Shown piece by piece: positions 22,258-33,369 of a stretch of 64,000 nucleotides of DNA (its first letter is position 1; every line of letters starts with the position of its first letter). The translations under genes were made by a program, and so were the position numbers. Under the pieces are notes generated by a model, which was not told the DNA's origin, did no database searches, and worked only from the letters and a program-made list of their open reading frames with translations. The DNA comes from Balaenoptera acutorostrata (lineage: Eukaryota; Chordata; Mammalia; Artiodactyla; Balaenopteridae): the NCBI RefSeq assembly GCF_949987535.1, contig NC_080069.1:39917269-39981268 (forward strand), read 5' to 3'.

Positions 22258-22589
22258 TTTTTTTTTTTTTAATTTTATTTATTTATTTTTGGCTGCGTTG
22301 GGTCTTCGTTGCTGCATACGGGCTTTCTCTAGTTGCGGAGAGCAGGGGCTACTCTTCGTTGAGGTGTGCGGGCTTCTACTTGCAGTGGCTTCTCTTGTTG
22401 AGGAGCACGGGATCTAGGCACGTGGGCTTCAGTATTTGTGGCTCGCGGGCTCTAGAACGCAGGCTCAGTAGTTGTGGTGCACAGGCTTAGTTGCTCCGTG
22501 CATGTGGAATCTCCTGGGACCAGGTCTCGAACCTGTGTCCCCTGCATTGGCAGGCGGATTCTTAACCACTGCACCACCAGGGAAGTTCC
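22258..22589 (-). mobile_element. Inner CHR-type SINE nested in a SINE
   Basis: Target-site duplication CCTACGGGATCTT (22245-22257) / CCTGCGGGATCTT (22590-22602). Contains two tandem-like 'cgggctctagaacgcaggctcagtagttgtgg' style blocks of the longer CHR-2-like form. Confidence 0.9.
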
Positions 22590-22723
22590 CCTGCGGGATC
22601 TTTAGTTGCGGCATACGGGATCTAGTTCCCTGATCAGGAATCAAACCCAGGCCCCCTGCATTGTGAGCACAGAGTCTTAACCACTGGACCACAAGGAAGT
22701 CCCTGGCCACACTGCCTTATTTT

Positions 22724-23125
22724 AGTTCTTTCAACTCACCAAGCTCCTTCTTGCCTTGGGACCTTGACGCTGAGGCTCCTCTGCCTGAAATGCGTCCCCT
22801 TGAATCTCACGTGGCTGCTTCCTCCTCATCCGTCACATCCCAGATTCTAAAGCCCTGCCTCAAAGAGGACTCCCTGGCTAGCTAGTCCACCCCATCACTC
22901 TCTGACACACCATCTCTGCTTAGCATATAATGTATAATTATACAACCATATGATTATCAAAACTTTATATAATTTTTTTCACTATTTGATACCTATTGGT
23001 CTGTCTTTCCCAGCAGGAAACTTGTCATTCTCTTTATTGTCATATCTCCAGTGCCTAAAACAATTCTTGACACATGATAAATATTCAGTAATTCTTTGTG
23101 GAATGAATAAAATAATCCTAACTAT
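22724..23125 (+). mobile_element. L2 LINE 3' end
   Basis: Order of L2 3'-end motifs: 'ctcctctgcctgaaatgcgtcccctt', 'cctcaaagaggactccctggct', 'catctccagtgcctaaaacaattcttgacacatgataaatattcagtaattctttgtggaatgaat'. Confidence 0.8.
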
Positions 23126-24555
23126 TTATTGAATGAATGAGAGCATCCCTATGGAACTGGACCTCGCCCAGGGAGTTCCAAATGTGACCATTAACCCTGT
23201 AGTGTCAGGGTTAACACAAATAGTGGGCCAAATTACTTTGGAAAGTAAACATTTTAAAATCAATTCCCAAATAATCAATACACTTTACTGTTGAAAATGA
23301 GGCCCATGAACTCAATCCTATTCAGAGTAGTGAACAAATGAGTTTCTTTGTTCTATACATTGAAGTCTTGTCTCTTCCAGGGCTCTCAGTTATAATTACC
23401 CTCTCTCGAACTTCTCCCACTTGTGATAAGTTGCCTCCGAATTTAATGTATCATGAAATTGAGAACCTGTTGTGCCAATATTTTTTCTAATTTCCCTCTC
23501 ATTTGTATCTGTTTCTAGAATGGTAATAAAATCAACCTAAATCATATTAAAAAAATAAGATTAGGGACTGCAGATACACATGGAGTTTCATTAAAAGAGT
23601 ATGTAACACAATCAGGATTCTGAGATAATCAAAATGTAATAATCTGCAAAATTATCATGGGAACATTACTGCTTAAATGATACAATCAGATGATGAAAGT
23701 AAGCATAATAGTTCTGAATTCACATGGCTTCCTATTAAGAAGTGATTATTAAGGGAAAATGGTCCAGTTTCAAAGGAACTGCTGGGATCTTTTACCAGGT
23801 CCAGAAACAAAACAAATAATCAGGTTACTGTCATGTCTGAAAATAGAAGCAGACATTGTGATCTTGGGGAAGGGAATTACTTATCATGTCATAGAGGCAT
23901 AGAGTAGTAATGAACCAGACCTTTTGGTGACACCGATTAAAGCATTTGTAATACACATGGTTAGAAGGCAGAAAGGGGAAAAAGGAAGACAACAAAACCG
24001 ATTGTGCTCAACTAAGCCTTGGGATGGTTAGAACAACCTTGCTTTAGACTTTACAGGTGGTGACTTTATTTATGTGTTGGCTCCCACCGCCCCTCCAAAA
24101 AAAATAATGCCCAGGTATTTATTTAGCCCCTATCTAACAGGATGCCTTTTTTGTTGCACCTCTATGGTCTCCATGTGGTAGTGAGAATGATGATTATTTG
24201 TTTAGGTTTTACCGTTTATAAACATAATCTCAATTTGTTATTTTACTTGAGACACTCTATTAAGAGAACTTTGCTGCTTATTCAAACAAATACACTAGGA
24301 GATGGACACAATAGTTTATTCACCTGTATTTTTCCACTCCCTGTAACTAAGAGAGGACCACCTCCACCAAGTGACTTATCCTAGAGGGAAAGAAATAAAA
24401 TCTCTGAGTTGAATTTTTTGCTTCACCCAGGCAGGGAAGCAGCTGACAGATGCTCTCACCTTACAAAGAAAGGAGTAAATTTCAATTCTACATTACCAAA
24501 TATTCCATTCAAGTCAAACAGTCTATTTTCATTTTTAAAAGAGATTATATGGTCT
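23126..24555. other. No gene or clear repeat seen
   Basis: AT-rich sequence without long open frames, recognisable repeats or obvious splice-bounded exons. A short C-rich/A-rich transition near 24085-24110. The 80- and 96-residue open stretches (24142-24384, 24409-24699) show no family features. Confidence 0.4.
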
Positions 24556-24557
24556 AA

Positions 24558-24772
24558 AACAGTGGTCACCAACCTTTTTGGCACCAAGGACCGGTTTCGT
24601 GGAAGGCAATTTTTTCCACGGATGGGGGGAAGGGGGGATGGTTTCGGGATGATTCAAGCACATTGCATTTATTGTGCACTTTATTTCAATTATTATTAGA
24701 TTGTAATATATATTGAAATAATTATATAACTCACCGTAATGCAGAATCAGTGGGAGCCCTGAGCTTGTTTTC
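24558..24772 (-). mobile_element. MER1-type hAT DNA transposon, truncated
   Basis: Starts 'agtggtcaccaacctttttggcaccaaggaccggtttcgtgg', the end of MER1, and runs to 'gagccctgagcttgttttc', then is cut off near the SINE at 24796. A complete copy of the same family is at 55884-56227. Confidence 0.85.
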
Positions 24773-24795
24773 ACTTGCCATTCCCTGATAGGGTT

Positions 24796-25078
24796 TTTTT
24801 AAAAATTTTATTTATGTATTTATTTATTTATGGCTGTGTTGGGTCTTCGTTTCTGTGCGAGGGCTTTCTCTAGTTGCGGCAAGTGGGGGGCCACTCTTCA
24901 TCATGGTGCGTGGGCTTCTCACTATCACGGCCTCTCTTGTTGCGGAGCGCAGGCTCAGCAATTGTGGCTCACGGGCCTAGTCGCTACGCGGCATGTGGGA
25001 TCTTCCCAGACCAGGGCTCAAACCCGTGTCCCCTGCATTGGCAGGCAGATTCTCAACAACTGTGCCACCAGGGAAGCC
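24796..25078 (-). mobile_element. CHR-type SINE, reverse, joined to L1-C
   Basis: T-rich (TTTA)n tail on the left and head 'ccaccagggaagccct' on the right. No clear target-site duplication: the left flank is MER1-like/unknown and the right flank is mid-ORF2 of L1-C. Confidence 0.9.
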
Positions 25079-26221
25079 CTCCCTCTTTTTCTTGATGAGT
25101 CTGGCTAATGGTTTATCAATTTTGTTTATCTTCTCAAAGAACCAGCTTTTAGTTTAATTGATCTTTGCTATGGTTTTCTTTGTTTCTATTTCATTTATTT
25201 CTGCTCTGATCTTTATGATTTCTTTCCTTCTACTAACTTTGGGTTTTGTTTGGTCTTCTTTCTCTACTTCCTTTAGGTGTAAGGTTAGATTGGTTTTTTT
25301 TTTGAGATTTTTCTTGTTTCTTGAGGTAGACTTGTATTGCTATAAACGTCCCTCTTAGAACTGCTTTTGCTGCATCCCATAGGTTTTGGATCGTCATGTT
25401 TTCATTGTAATTTGTCTCTAAGTACTTTTTGATTTCCTCTTTGATTTCTTCAGTGATCTCTTGGTTATTTAGTAATGTATTGTTTAGTCTCCATATGTTT
25501 GTGTTTTTTACATTTTTTCCCTGTAATTTGTTTCTAATCTCATAACATTGTGGTGGGAAAAGATGCTCAATATGATTTCAATTTCTTAAATTTACCTAGG
25601 CTTGATTTGTGACCCAAGATATGATCTATCCTGGAGAATGTTCCATGTGCACTTGAGAAGAAAGTGTAATCTGCTGTTTTTGGATGGAATGTCCTATAAA
25701 TATCAATTAAATCTATCTGGTCTATTGTGTCATTTAAAGCTTGTGTTTCTTTATGAATTTTCTGTCTGGATGATCTGTCCATTGGTGTAAGTGAGGTGTT
25801 AAAGATCCTCACTATTATTGTGTTATTGTCAATTTCCTCTTTTATAGCTGTGAGCATTTGCCTTATGTATTGAGGTGATCCTATGTTGGGTGCATATATA
25901 TTTATAATTGTTATATCTTCTTCTTGGATTGATTCCTTGATCATTATGTAGCGTCCTTCCTTGTCTCTTGTTAAAGTCTATTTTATCTGATATGAGTGTT
26001 GTTACTCAAGCTTTCTTTTGATTTCCATTTGCATGGAATATCTTTTTCCTTCCCCTCACTTTCAGTCTGTATGTTTCTCTAGGTCTGAAGTGGGTCTCTT
26101 TTAGACAGCATATATATGGGTCTTGCTTTTGTATCCGTTCAGTGAGCCTGTGTCTTTTGGTTGGAGCATTCAATCCATTCACATTTAAGGTAATTATCAA
26201 TATGTATGTTTCTATTACCAT
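25079..26221 (-). pseudogene. L1-C ORF2 endonuclease part, inactivated
   Basis: Begins at 26221 ([18 protein letters not shown]), with the QETHF position read as KETHF, so the catalytic glutamate is replaced by lysine-containing context (CLKETHF retains E). A frameshift follows near 26006. The frame 25944-25567 carries IKESIQEEDITIINIYAPN and [11 protein letters not shown], with VRIFNTSL in place of VGDFNTPL. It ends mid-gene at the SINE junction. Not functional. Confidence 0.8.
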
Positions 26222-26225
26222 TTTC

Positions 26226-27208
26226 TTAATTGTTATGGGTTTGTTTTCGTAGGTCTTTTTCTTCTCTTAGAGAAAGTTCCTTTAGTATTTGTTGTAGAGC
26301 TGGTTTTGTGGTGCTGAATTCTCTTAGCTTTTGCTTCTGTGTAAGACTTTTGATTTCTCCACAGAATCTAAATGAGATACTTGCCAGGTAGAATAGTCTT
26401 GGTTGTAGGTTCTTCCCTTTCATCACTTTAAATATATAGTGCCACTCTCTTCTGACTTGTAGAGTTTCTGCTGAGAAATCAGCTGTTAACATTATAGGAA
26501 TTCCCTTGTATGTTATTGGTCGTTTTTCCCTTGTTGCTTTGAATAATTTTTCTTTGTCTTTAATTTTTGTCAGTTTGATTACTATGTGTCTCAGTGTGTT
26601 TCTCCTTGAGTTTATCCTGACTGGGCCTCTCTGTGCTTCCTGGACTTGGGTGGCTCTTTCCTTTCCCGTGTTAGGGAAGTTTTCAACTATAATCTCTTCA
26701 AATATTTGCTCGGGTCTTTTCTCTCTCTCTTCCTTCTGGGACCCCTATAATGTGAATGTTGGTGCATTTAATATTGTCCCAGAAGTCTCTTAAGCTGTCT
26801 TCATTTCTTTTCATTCTTTTTTCTTTATTCTGTTCTGCAGCAGTGAATTCCACCATTCTGTCTTCCAGGTCACTTATCCGTTCTTCTGCCTCAGTTATTC
26901 TGCTATTGATTCCTTCCAGTGTATTTTTCATTTCAGTTATTGTATTGTTCATCTCTGTTTGTTTGTTCGTTAATTCTTCTATGTGTTTGTTCTTTAACTC
27001 TTCTAGGACTTTGTTAATGTCCTTTGTTAAAGATTTCTTGCATCTTCTCAATCTTTGCCTCCATTCTTTTTCCGAGGTCCTGGATCATCTTCACTATTAT
27101 TATTCTAAATTCTTTTTCTGGGAGGTTGCCTATCTCCACTTCATTTATTTGTTTTTCTGGGGTTTCATCTTGTTCCTTCATCTGGTACATAGTCCTCTGC
27201 CTTTTCAT
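26226..27208 (-). pseudogene. L1-C ORF1, inactivated
   Basis: Starts near 27208 (MKRQRTMYQMKEQDETPEKQ). It includes the coiled coil ([20 protein letters not shown]), an RRM segment ending near 26698 and the C-terminal domain (SAETLQVRREW, 26226-26492). A frameshift near 27014-27050 and another break between 26698 and 26492 disrupt it. The usual stop codon after LKEL is lost, so the last frame runs on to 26226. Confidence 0.82.
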
Positions 27209-27300
27209 TTTGTCTGTCTTTCTGTTAATGTGGTTTTCGTTTCATAGGCTGCAGGATTGTAGCTCTTCTTCCTTCTCTCATTGTGGTTACTTTTTTTCTC

Positions 27301-27700
27301 AGTCGCCTAAAAGGCATTTTTAACTCTTCATCCAGTTATGATTTACAGGTATTTATAATATTATAAATATGATGGGATTTAAAAAAAAAACTATTGCACC
27401 AGTAAACATTGCAACAATAATGCAAATCAAAAACAGGGAAAAAAACCTCAGACTTTCAGGGTAAACCCTGTCCATTTTCATTATTCCCTCTTATAAAGGC
27501 ACTATATATTGAAATCATTGGATAAATACAATGTTGTATTTTCTTTACAATAATGTATATGTATTTTTCATAGTTTGACAATTAAAATTTTAAAGGAAAC
27601 ATATTTCAAGTTAAAATAACACGATTAATTATTATTAAACATGGTTTGTTTTTAATTTTTTATATTGTAAGTAAAATGTATAGAAAACTGTTCATGCATA
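27301..27700. other. AT-rich stretch, nothing assigned
   Basis: No gene, open frame or clear repeat; very AT-rich, flanking L1-C and a SINE. Confidence 0.4.
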
Positions 27701-27715
27701 TAACTTTTTATTTTT

Positions 27716-28112
27716 ATTTTTTATTTTTTTTAAGAGTACATTTTATTTATTTACTTTATTTTATTTTTTAATTAGTTAATTTATTTATTTTTGGCTGTGT
27801 TGGGTCTTCGTTTCTTTTTTTTTTAATTATTTATTTATTTATTTATTTTTGGCTGTGTTGGGTCTTCGTTTCTGTGCGAGGGCTTCCTCCAGTTGCGGCG
27901 AGCGGGGGCCACTCTTCGTCGCGGTGCGCAGGCCTCTCACCATTGCGGCCCCTCCCGTTGCGGAGCACAGGCTCCAGACGCGCAGGCTCAGTAGTTGTGG
28001 CTCACGGGCCCAGTTGCTCCGCGGCATGTGGGATCTTCCCAGACCAGGGTTCGAACCCGTGTCCCCTGCATTGGCAGGCAGATTCTCAACCACTGCGCCA
28101 GCAGGGAAGCCC
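27716..28112 (-). mobile_element. CHR-type SINE, reverse, with duplicated 3' end
   Basis: Target-site duplication TAACTTTTTATTTTT at 27701-27715 and 28113-28127. A first partial copy of the SINE 3' end (about 27779-27816) precedes the full copy, which starts again at about 27825. Confidence 0.92.
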
Positions 28113-28147
28113 TAACTTTTTATTTTTTAAAAAATATATTACTTTAA

Positions 28148-29096
28148 AATAAACTCAAAATGGATTAAAGACCTAAGTGTAAGGCCAGACACTATCAAAC
28201 TCTTAGAGGAAAACATAGGCAGAACACTCTATGACATAAATCACAGCAAGATCCTTTTTGACCCAGCTCCTAGAGAAATGGAAATAAAAACACAAATAAA
28301 CAAATAGGACCTAATGAAATTTAAAAGGTTTTACACAGCAAAGGAAACCATAAACAAGACAAAAAGACAACCCTCAGAATGGGAGAAAATATTTGCAAAT
28401 GAAGCAACTGACAAAGGATTAATCTCCAAGATTTACAAGCAGCTCATGCAGCTCAATAACAAAAACACAAACAACCCAATCCAAAAATGGGCAGAAGACC
28501 TAAATAGACATTTCTCCAAAGAAGATATACAGATTGCCAACAAACACATGAAAGAATGCTCAACATCATTAATCATTAGAGAAATGCAAATCAAAACTAC
28601 AATGAGATATCATCTCACACCAGTCAGAATGGCCATCATCAAAAAATCTATAAACAATAAATGCTGGAGAGGGTGTGGAGAAAAGGGAACACTCTTGCAC
28701 TGTTGGTGGGAATGTAAATTGATATAGCCACTATGGAGAACAGTATGGAGTTTCCTTAAAAAACTAAAAATAGAACTACCGTATGACCCAACAATCCCAC
28801 TACTGGGCATATACCCTGAGAAAACCATAATTCAAAAAGAGTCATGTACCAAAATGTTCATTGCAGCTCTATTTACAATAGCCAGGACATGGAAGCAACC
28901 TAAGTGTCCATCATCGGATGAATGGATAAAGAAGATGTGGCACATATATACAATGGAATATTACTCAGCCATAAAAAGAAATGAAATGGAGGTATTTGTA
29001 GTGAGGTGGATAGAGTTAGAGTCTGTCATACAGAGTGAAGTAAGTCAGAAAGAGAAAAACAAATACAGTATGCTAACACATATATATGGAATCTAA
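28148..29096 (+). pseudogene. L1-D ORF2 C-terminal fragment
   Basis: Same frame as the L1-A ORF2 end. Two nonsense codons: TAG at 28305-28307 (tryptophan TGG in relatives) and TAG at 28725-28727 (glutamine CAG in relatives). The Cys-rich segment [14 protein letters not shown] is present, and the frame ends at the normal stop 29094-29096. It does not carry the 71-bp inverted insert seen in L1-A. Confidence 0.9.
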
Positions 29097-29474
29097 GGGG
29101 AAAAAAAAAAGGTCATGAAGAACCTAGTGGCAAGACAGGAATAAAGACACAGACCTACTAGAGAATGGACTTGAGGATATGGGGAGGGAGGGGGTGAGAT
29201 GTGACAGGGTGAGAGAGTGTCATGGACATATATACACTATCAAATGTAAAATAGATAGCTAGTGGGAAGCAGCCACATAGCACAGGGAGATCAGCTCAGT
29301 GCTTTGTGACCACCTAGAGGGGTGGGATAAGGAGGGTGGGAGGGAGGGAGATGCAAGAGGGAAGAGATATGGGAACATATGTATATGTATAACTGATTCA
29401 CTTTGTTATAAAGCAGAAACTAACACACCATTGTAAAGCAATTATACTCCAATAAAGATGTTTAAAAAAAAAAG
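28148..29474 (+). mobile_element. L1-D: 5'-truncated young LINE-1
   Basis: Holds the C-terminal part of ORF2, the 3' UTR with G-rich tract (29180-29205, 29318-29350) and poly(A) after AATAAAGATG near 29453. Direct repeats ATATTACTTTA (28136-28146 / 29475-29485) bracket it. Very similar to the end of L1-A. Confidence 0.92.
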
Positions 29475-29659
29475 ATATTACTTTAGAATAAATTTTCAAG
29501 AAAAAGATCACTGATTTTTTAATTTTTTGACACTGCAGGTCGGAAATTAATTTATACCCAGACAGTGTGTTATTTTGAGGCACATTTTTCTTTAATACAG
29601 TTTGGACTTTATGCATCTCATTAGGTAAAATTATAGAGTGACTCATATCAAAATAATAC

Positions 29660-30110
29660 TGAGATATATCAGTGATTCAAGTGTAAAAACTAAAACCCAT
29701 AAAGGAATAAAAGTAAACATTAAGAATATGTTTACAATCTTGGAGAGAAGACCCATTTAAGCCTGCAGCAAATAAATAAGTAAAACAATTAACAGATTTG
29801 ATTAAGTGAAAATTAAAATCCTTTGCAGAGCTAAGGAAAAAAATGCAAAATGAAAAAATATGTTTGCAACACATATGACAGCCTAATTTCCTTAGTATAA
29901 AGAGTGCTCATAAATCAATAAACAAGGACAAACAGCCCCATAGGAAAATGGGCAAAGGACCAGAAAAAGTAAGAATAAAAGTGACCAAAAAACATATATG
30001 ACGATACTCAATTTCTTTCATCACTAAAGAAATGCAAATTAAATCAATGAGATTATTTATATTTATCTGATTGACAGAGATAAGGTTTGCTTATGCTCAG
30101 GGTTGCTATG
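29660..30110 (+). mobile_element. Old L1 ORF2 3' fragment
   Basis: Diverged L1: 'aaaatatgtttgcaacacatatgacagcctaatttccttagta', 'gctcataaatcaataa..aaggacaaacagcccc..aggaaaatgggcaaaggacc', 'actaaagaaatgcaaattaaa'. No open frame. Confidence 0.75.
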
Positions 30111-31690
30111 TAAATGGCACCGTTTCTTAGAATACACATTCTCTGACAAATATCATAGCTTGAATTTCCCAGAAAGCACAGCCCAGAGGCAAAGGCTTAC
30201 ACGCTGCCAATTAATCACAGGAAGCAGGAGAGGAGCTTAATGAACAGGGAAGGAGGGTGACCAGGAAGGAGAGTGAATTAAAGAAATTAGGTGAAAACTA
30301 TAACATATTTTTAAGCTGTTTTCACATATTATATAGTTGGTAGTGTTGCTATTTTAAAACTTTTCTCTGTGGATAAAACAAATAGGCAATTATGCGGTAT
30401 TCCAAATTCAACATCTTCAGTGTTCTCAAGAACCAGGATTCTCAGGGTCAAAGAGAAGGGATAGAGCTGTAAAATAAGTGAGATTAAGTAAAACTCTGTA
30501 ACCCTACATTTGAATTGGAAACATCACTTTGAGACTATGATATACTTTTTATAAAACAAAATAAACCACTTTTTTCCATGTCTTTCTGCTGAAAAAGCTT
30601 TGAAAAAAATGACAATCCCAGTAGCAGTCAGGACCTCCAGCACCTAGATTATTCTCCAAATCATCTTCCATTAAAAGGAACCAGGGCTCCTTGGAAAAAT
30701 CACTGATACCAAGTCTGAGACAGGAAATGTACAAGATGAGCCTGAACATCATATCATATTAGAAAGCAAGGAAATTATCAAAGCTACAGGAGTCATATCT
30801 GAAAGACCAGAAGCCAACTTGAAGGGTTCCCATTAACCAAAAATAGCTTAATTTAACCTCCATCCCCCACCTCCCAGCCCTCAGTACAGGATCCCCTCTA
30901 GTCATGAACCATGGAAACTGAATCTTATCTCAATAGAAACCTCTCATCTCCTGTGCTGAATATGTGGAATGCCACGTTTGAATCTTCTTTAGGCTATACC
31001 TGGGGGAAGGGGGCACTAGTCAAAAAGGCTTCAGATTGACCCAGATCTGTTTGATTTTTCTATTCCCCACCTCCTCAACCTCACCCCATCCCCTCTCACT
31101 CACCCTCAACACACACAGCCATCTACTCACTCTTTCCCTCATCAAAAAGGCCTTCCCTATTCTTGCCAGGTGAGAATGGCTTTACATGATATTCTTTCCA
31201 TATCCTCTCAATGGCTAAAGTGATCTGAGTCAACCAGGTCTTGGCTCTTGCCATTTCAAGAGAGGGTTTTTGAAATTCGGAAAGACCTTTATCTCTCAGT
31301 CAAGGCCTTTCAAACAACCATTGATTCAATGCTCAGGAAGTCAGAGGGAAACCCAAGACTTAAGTGTCAGAAAAGAACAAAGTGTTTATGTCTTCAAACC
31401 TGTTATCCTTCAGCTCCTGGGCCTGTCAGTCAATCTCAACATCACTAAAAGTGTAACACACAGACATTATGTGTTCCTGAGGGGATGCAATTATGATGTG
31501 CACAGCACAGCACCAACTGTGAACTAATCATACCTTAAACACTGAACTTGAATCTAATCAAGCTTTTAAATATAGCTTTCAATGCAGAGGAAATACGAAG
31601 GTGAAATAAAGGTTAAATCACCCCTTGAAAAAACAAACAGATAAGTCATAGAACGTTCTGTGGGACAAAAGCATGTATAAAGAAGGGGAG
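30111..31690. other. No gene seen; apparently unique sequence
   Basis: Mixed composition, with no recognisable repeat and no open frame above 90 codons with protein-like features. A CT/CA-rich patch is at 31060-31130. Confidence 0.4.
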
Positions 31691-31699
31691 GGGGCATTT

Positions 31700-31994
31700 G
31701 CTGCAGATTCACAAACTAAAGAAACAGAACAACCAAATGAAGCATATGGACCTTGCTTGGGTCCTGACTCAAACAAACATTATAAAAATACATTTTTAAT
31801 GCAATCCCTGATTTTTTATGCAATTAGGAAAATTTGAATATAGACTAGATGTTACCCGATATCAAGGAATTACCACTTATTTTGTTAGACGTGCTTTTTA
31901 ATAGAAAAATGTTCTAATGTTTTAAAGATGCATATTGAAATATGTTGGGGTAAAATAACATGATATTATGGATTTATTTTAAAGTAGTTTATAC
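31700..31994 (+). mobile_element. Old L1 3'-end-like repeat
   Basis: Resembles the 3' UTR of mid-age L1s ('aaagaaacagaacaaccaaatgaagcatatggaccttgcttgggtcctgactcaaaca', 'aatttgaatatagactagatgttac'). It is interrupted on the right by the SINE at 31995. Confidence 0.5.
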
Positions 31995-32166
31995 TTTACT
32001 TTTTCAAAATATTTATTTATTTATTTGGCTATGCTGGGTCTGAGTTGCAGCACACTGGCTCTTTAGTTGCGGCATGTGGGATCTAGTTCCCTGACCAGGA
32101 ACTGAACCCAGGCCCCCTGCAATTGGGAGAGTGGGGTCTTAGCCACTGGACCACCAGGGAAGTCCC
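31995..32166 (-). mobile_element. Short CHR-1-like SINE, reverse
   Basis: Ends 'gaccaccagggaagtccc'; (TTTA)n tail on the left. Direct repeat AAAGTAGTTTA at 31981-31991 and 32171-32181. Confidence 0.88.
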
Positions 32167-32208
32167 TATTAAAGTAGTTTAAAAAAAAAGAAGAAGAATT
32201 CAATCTAA

Positions 32209-32259
32209 ATGTACCAACCTGAGAAAATGTCTATAATACATTTTCTCAGGTTGGTACAT
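32209..32259. repeat. Perfect inverted repeat, 22-bp arms, 7-bp loop
   Basis: Arms 32209-32230 and 32238-32259 are exact reverse complements (left arm starts ATGTACCAACCTGAG) around the loop CTATAAT. It could form a very stable hairpin. Such perfect palindromes usually decay, so it should be recent. Confidence 0.95.
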
Positions 32260-32869
32260 GCAAAATGCAAGTTGAAGGTAAAAATATATAACATAATTAT
32301 ATTTCATCAATATAAAGTTTTGTAGTTAGATGATAGATATAGAAATGACCCTATACATGTGGGTAAAATAGGAATAAAATGCACAGAATTTAAATAACAG
32401 TTACCTTGGGGGGAAAATGTTGCTTGGAAAGAAAGAGGACTTTGAAATATAACTTTTAATAATTGTTTACAGTTGTACTGTAATTGATGAATATTTACTT
32501 TTTGTTCTTTAATTATTTGTCAAATAAAAAATTAAAAACCTTAAAACCACAAACTTAAAATTTAAACCTATTCTACCTATTACATATATAGAAAAATGAA
32601 GAGAGAACATCTGGAAGGACAAGAGTTAATGGTGATTTCCTCTGAGAACAGGCATTTGGAGGAGCTGGCAAGACAACTAGAAATTTCATCCTGCAGACTT
32701 CAGTACTGATTGAACCTTTTATAACAAGCATGAGGTAAATTCACCATTGAAAGAAAAAGGAATAAAAGTTAATACACAAACTCAAAGCATAGAAAAAACT
32801 ATTAAACCAAACATCTTTTTATATACAACCTGTTAACTTCTTGAGGATGCATATTTCATCAAATATTTG
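32260..32869. other. AT-rich, no gene seen
   Basis: No open frame or confident repeat. 32400-32540 is loosely like an old L1 3' end. Confidence 0.35.
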
Positions 32870-32953
32870 CTCTTAAAAAAAAAGAGAAGAAACACTAAAA
32901 TGTTACCAACTGGTTAAAAACAAACACCAAGTTGTTGCGATCAGCTTTGGGTT
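32870..32953 (+). repeat. Direct repeat, copy 1 (partner 34241-34325)
   Basis: Shares 'ctcttaaaaa', 'agagaagaaacactaa', 'atgttaccaactggttaaaa' and 'acaaacacca' in the same order and spacing with 34241-34325, with a few mismatches. It is followed by MIR sequence, whereas copy 2 is followed by a CT repeat. Confidence 0.9.
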
Positions 32954-33360
32954 TAAAATCCTGGATTCGGATCCCAGAGTTGTCACTACAACTGTATGAC
33001 ATTGGCCAAATTACATCATCTCTCTTAGCCACATGACAACTATGAAAGGGGTTAAATAACAGGAGAAGCCCAAACCCAAATCCTTGTTCGGCCATTTACC
33101 ATCTGTTGTGTCCTTGGTTGAGTGACAATTTCCCTGTGCCTCGGTTTTCTCATCTGCAAAATGGAGGTACAACCTCCTAGGATTGTGGTGAGGATTAAAG
33201 GAGTTACATACAAAACATTTAGAACAATGCCAACCCCAAATAAACCTCTCAGTAAGTGGGGTTATTATCACCTCCTACGTAGGAACTACAAAAACTTAAA
33301 TGAGATTCTGCACATTGAGCACTTTGCACAGTACCTTGGTAGCTGTTATTATACTTATCA
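32935..33360 (+). mobile_element. MIR, apparently with another MIR inside
   Basis: First MIR head at about 32935-33055 ('atcctggattcggatcccagagttgtcactac..gtatgacattggccaaatta'), a second MIR at about 33060-33280 ('atctgttgtgtccttggttgagtgacaatttccctgtgcctcggttttctcatctgcaaaatgg'), then a MIR tail again at 33290-33360 ('aatgagattctgcacattgagcactttgcacagtacc'). Either nested or tandem. Confidence 0.7.
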
Positions 33361-33369
33361 ATCCAGGAT

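Larger units (their letters stand above)
22163..22703 (-). mobile_element. Outer SINE (CHR-1-like) with AT microsatellite tail, split by another SINE
   Basis: Target-site duplication TGACCACACTGCCTTCTTTT (22144-22163) / TGGCCACACTGCCTTATTTT (22704-22723). The SINE body occupies about 22219-22257 and 22590-22703, ending in 'ccacaaggaagtccc'. Confidence 0.88.
25079..27300 (-). mobile_element. L1-C: 5' half of a LINE-1, reverse strand
   Basis: On the minus strand it runs from the end of the 5' UTR (about 27300) through ORF1 and the endonuclease of ORF2, and stops near ORF2 codon 385, where the SINE head begins. An L1 lacking its 3' end is unusual, because target-primed reverse transcription starts at the 3' end. 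Confidence 0.88.

Noticed and set aside
22115..22490. Protein with a long IYIYIY repeat
   Set aside because: Produced by the (AT)n microsatellite and SINE sequence.
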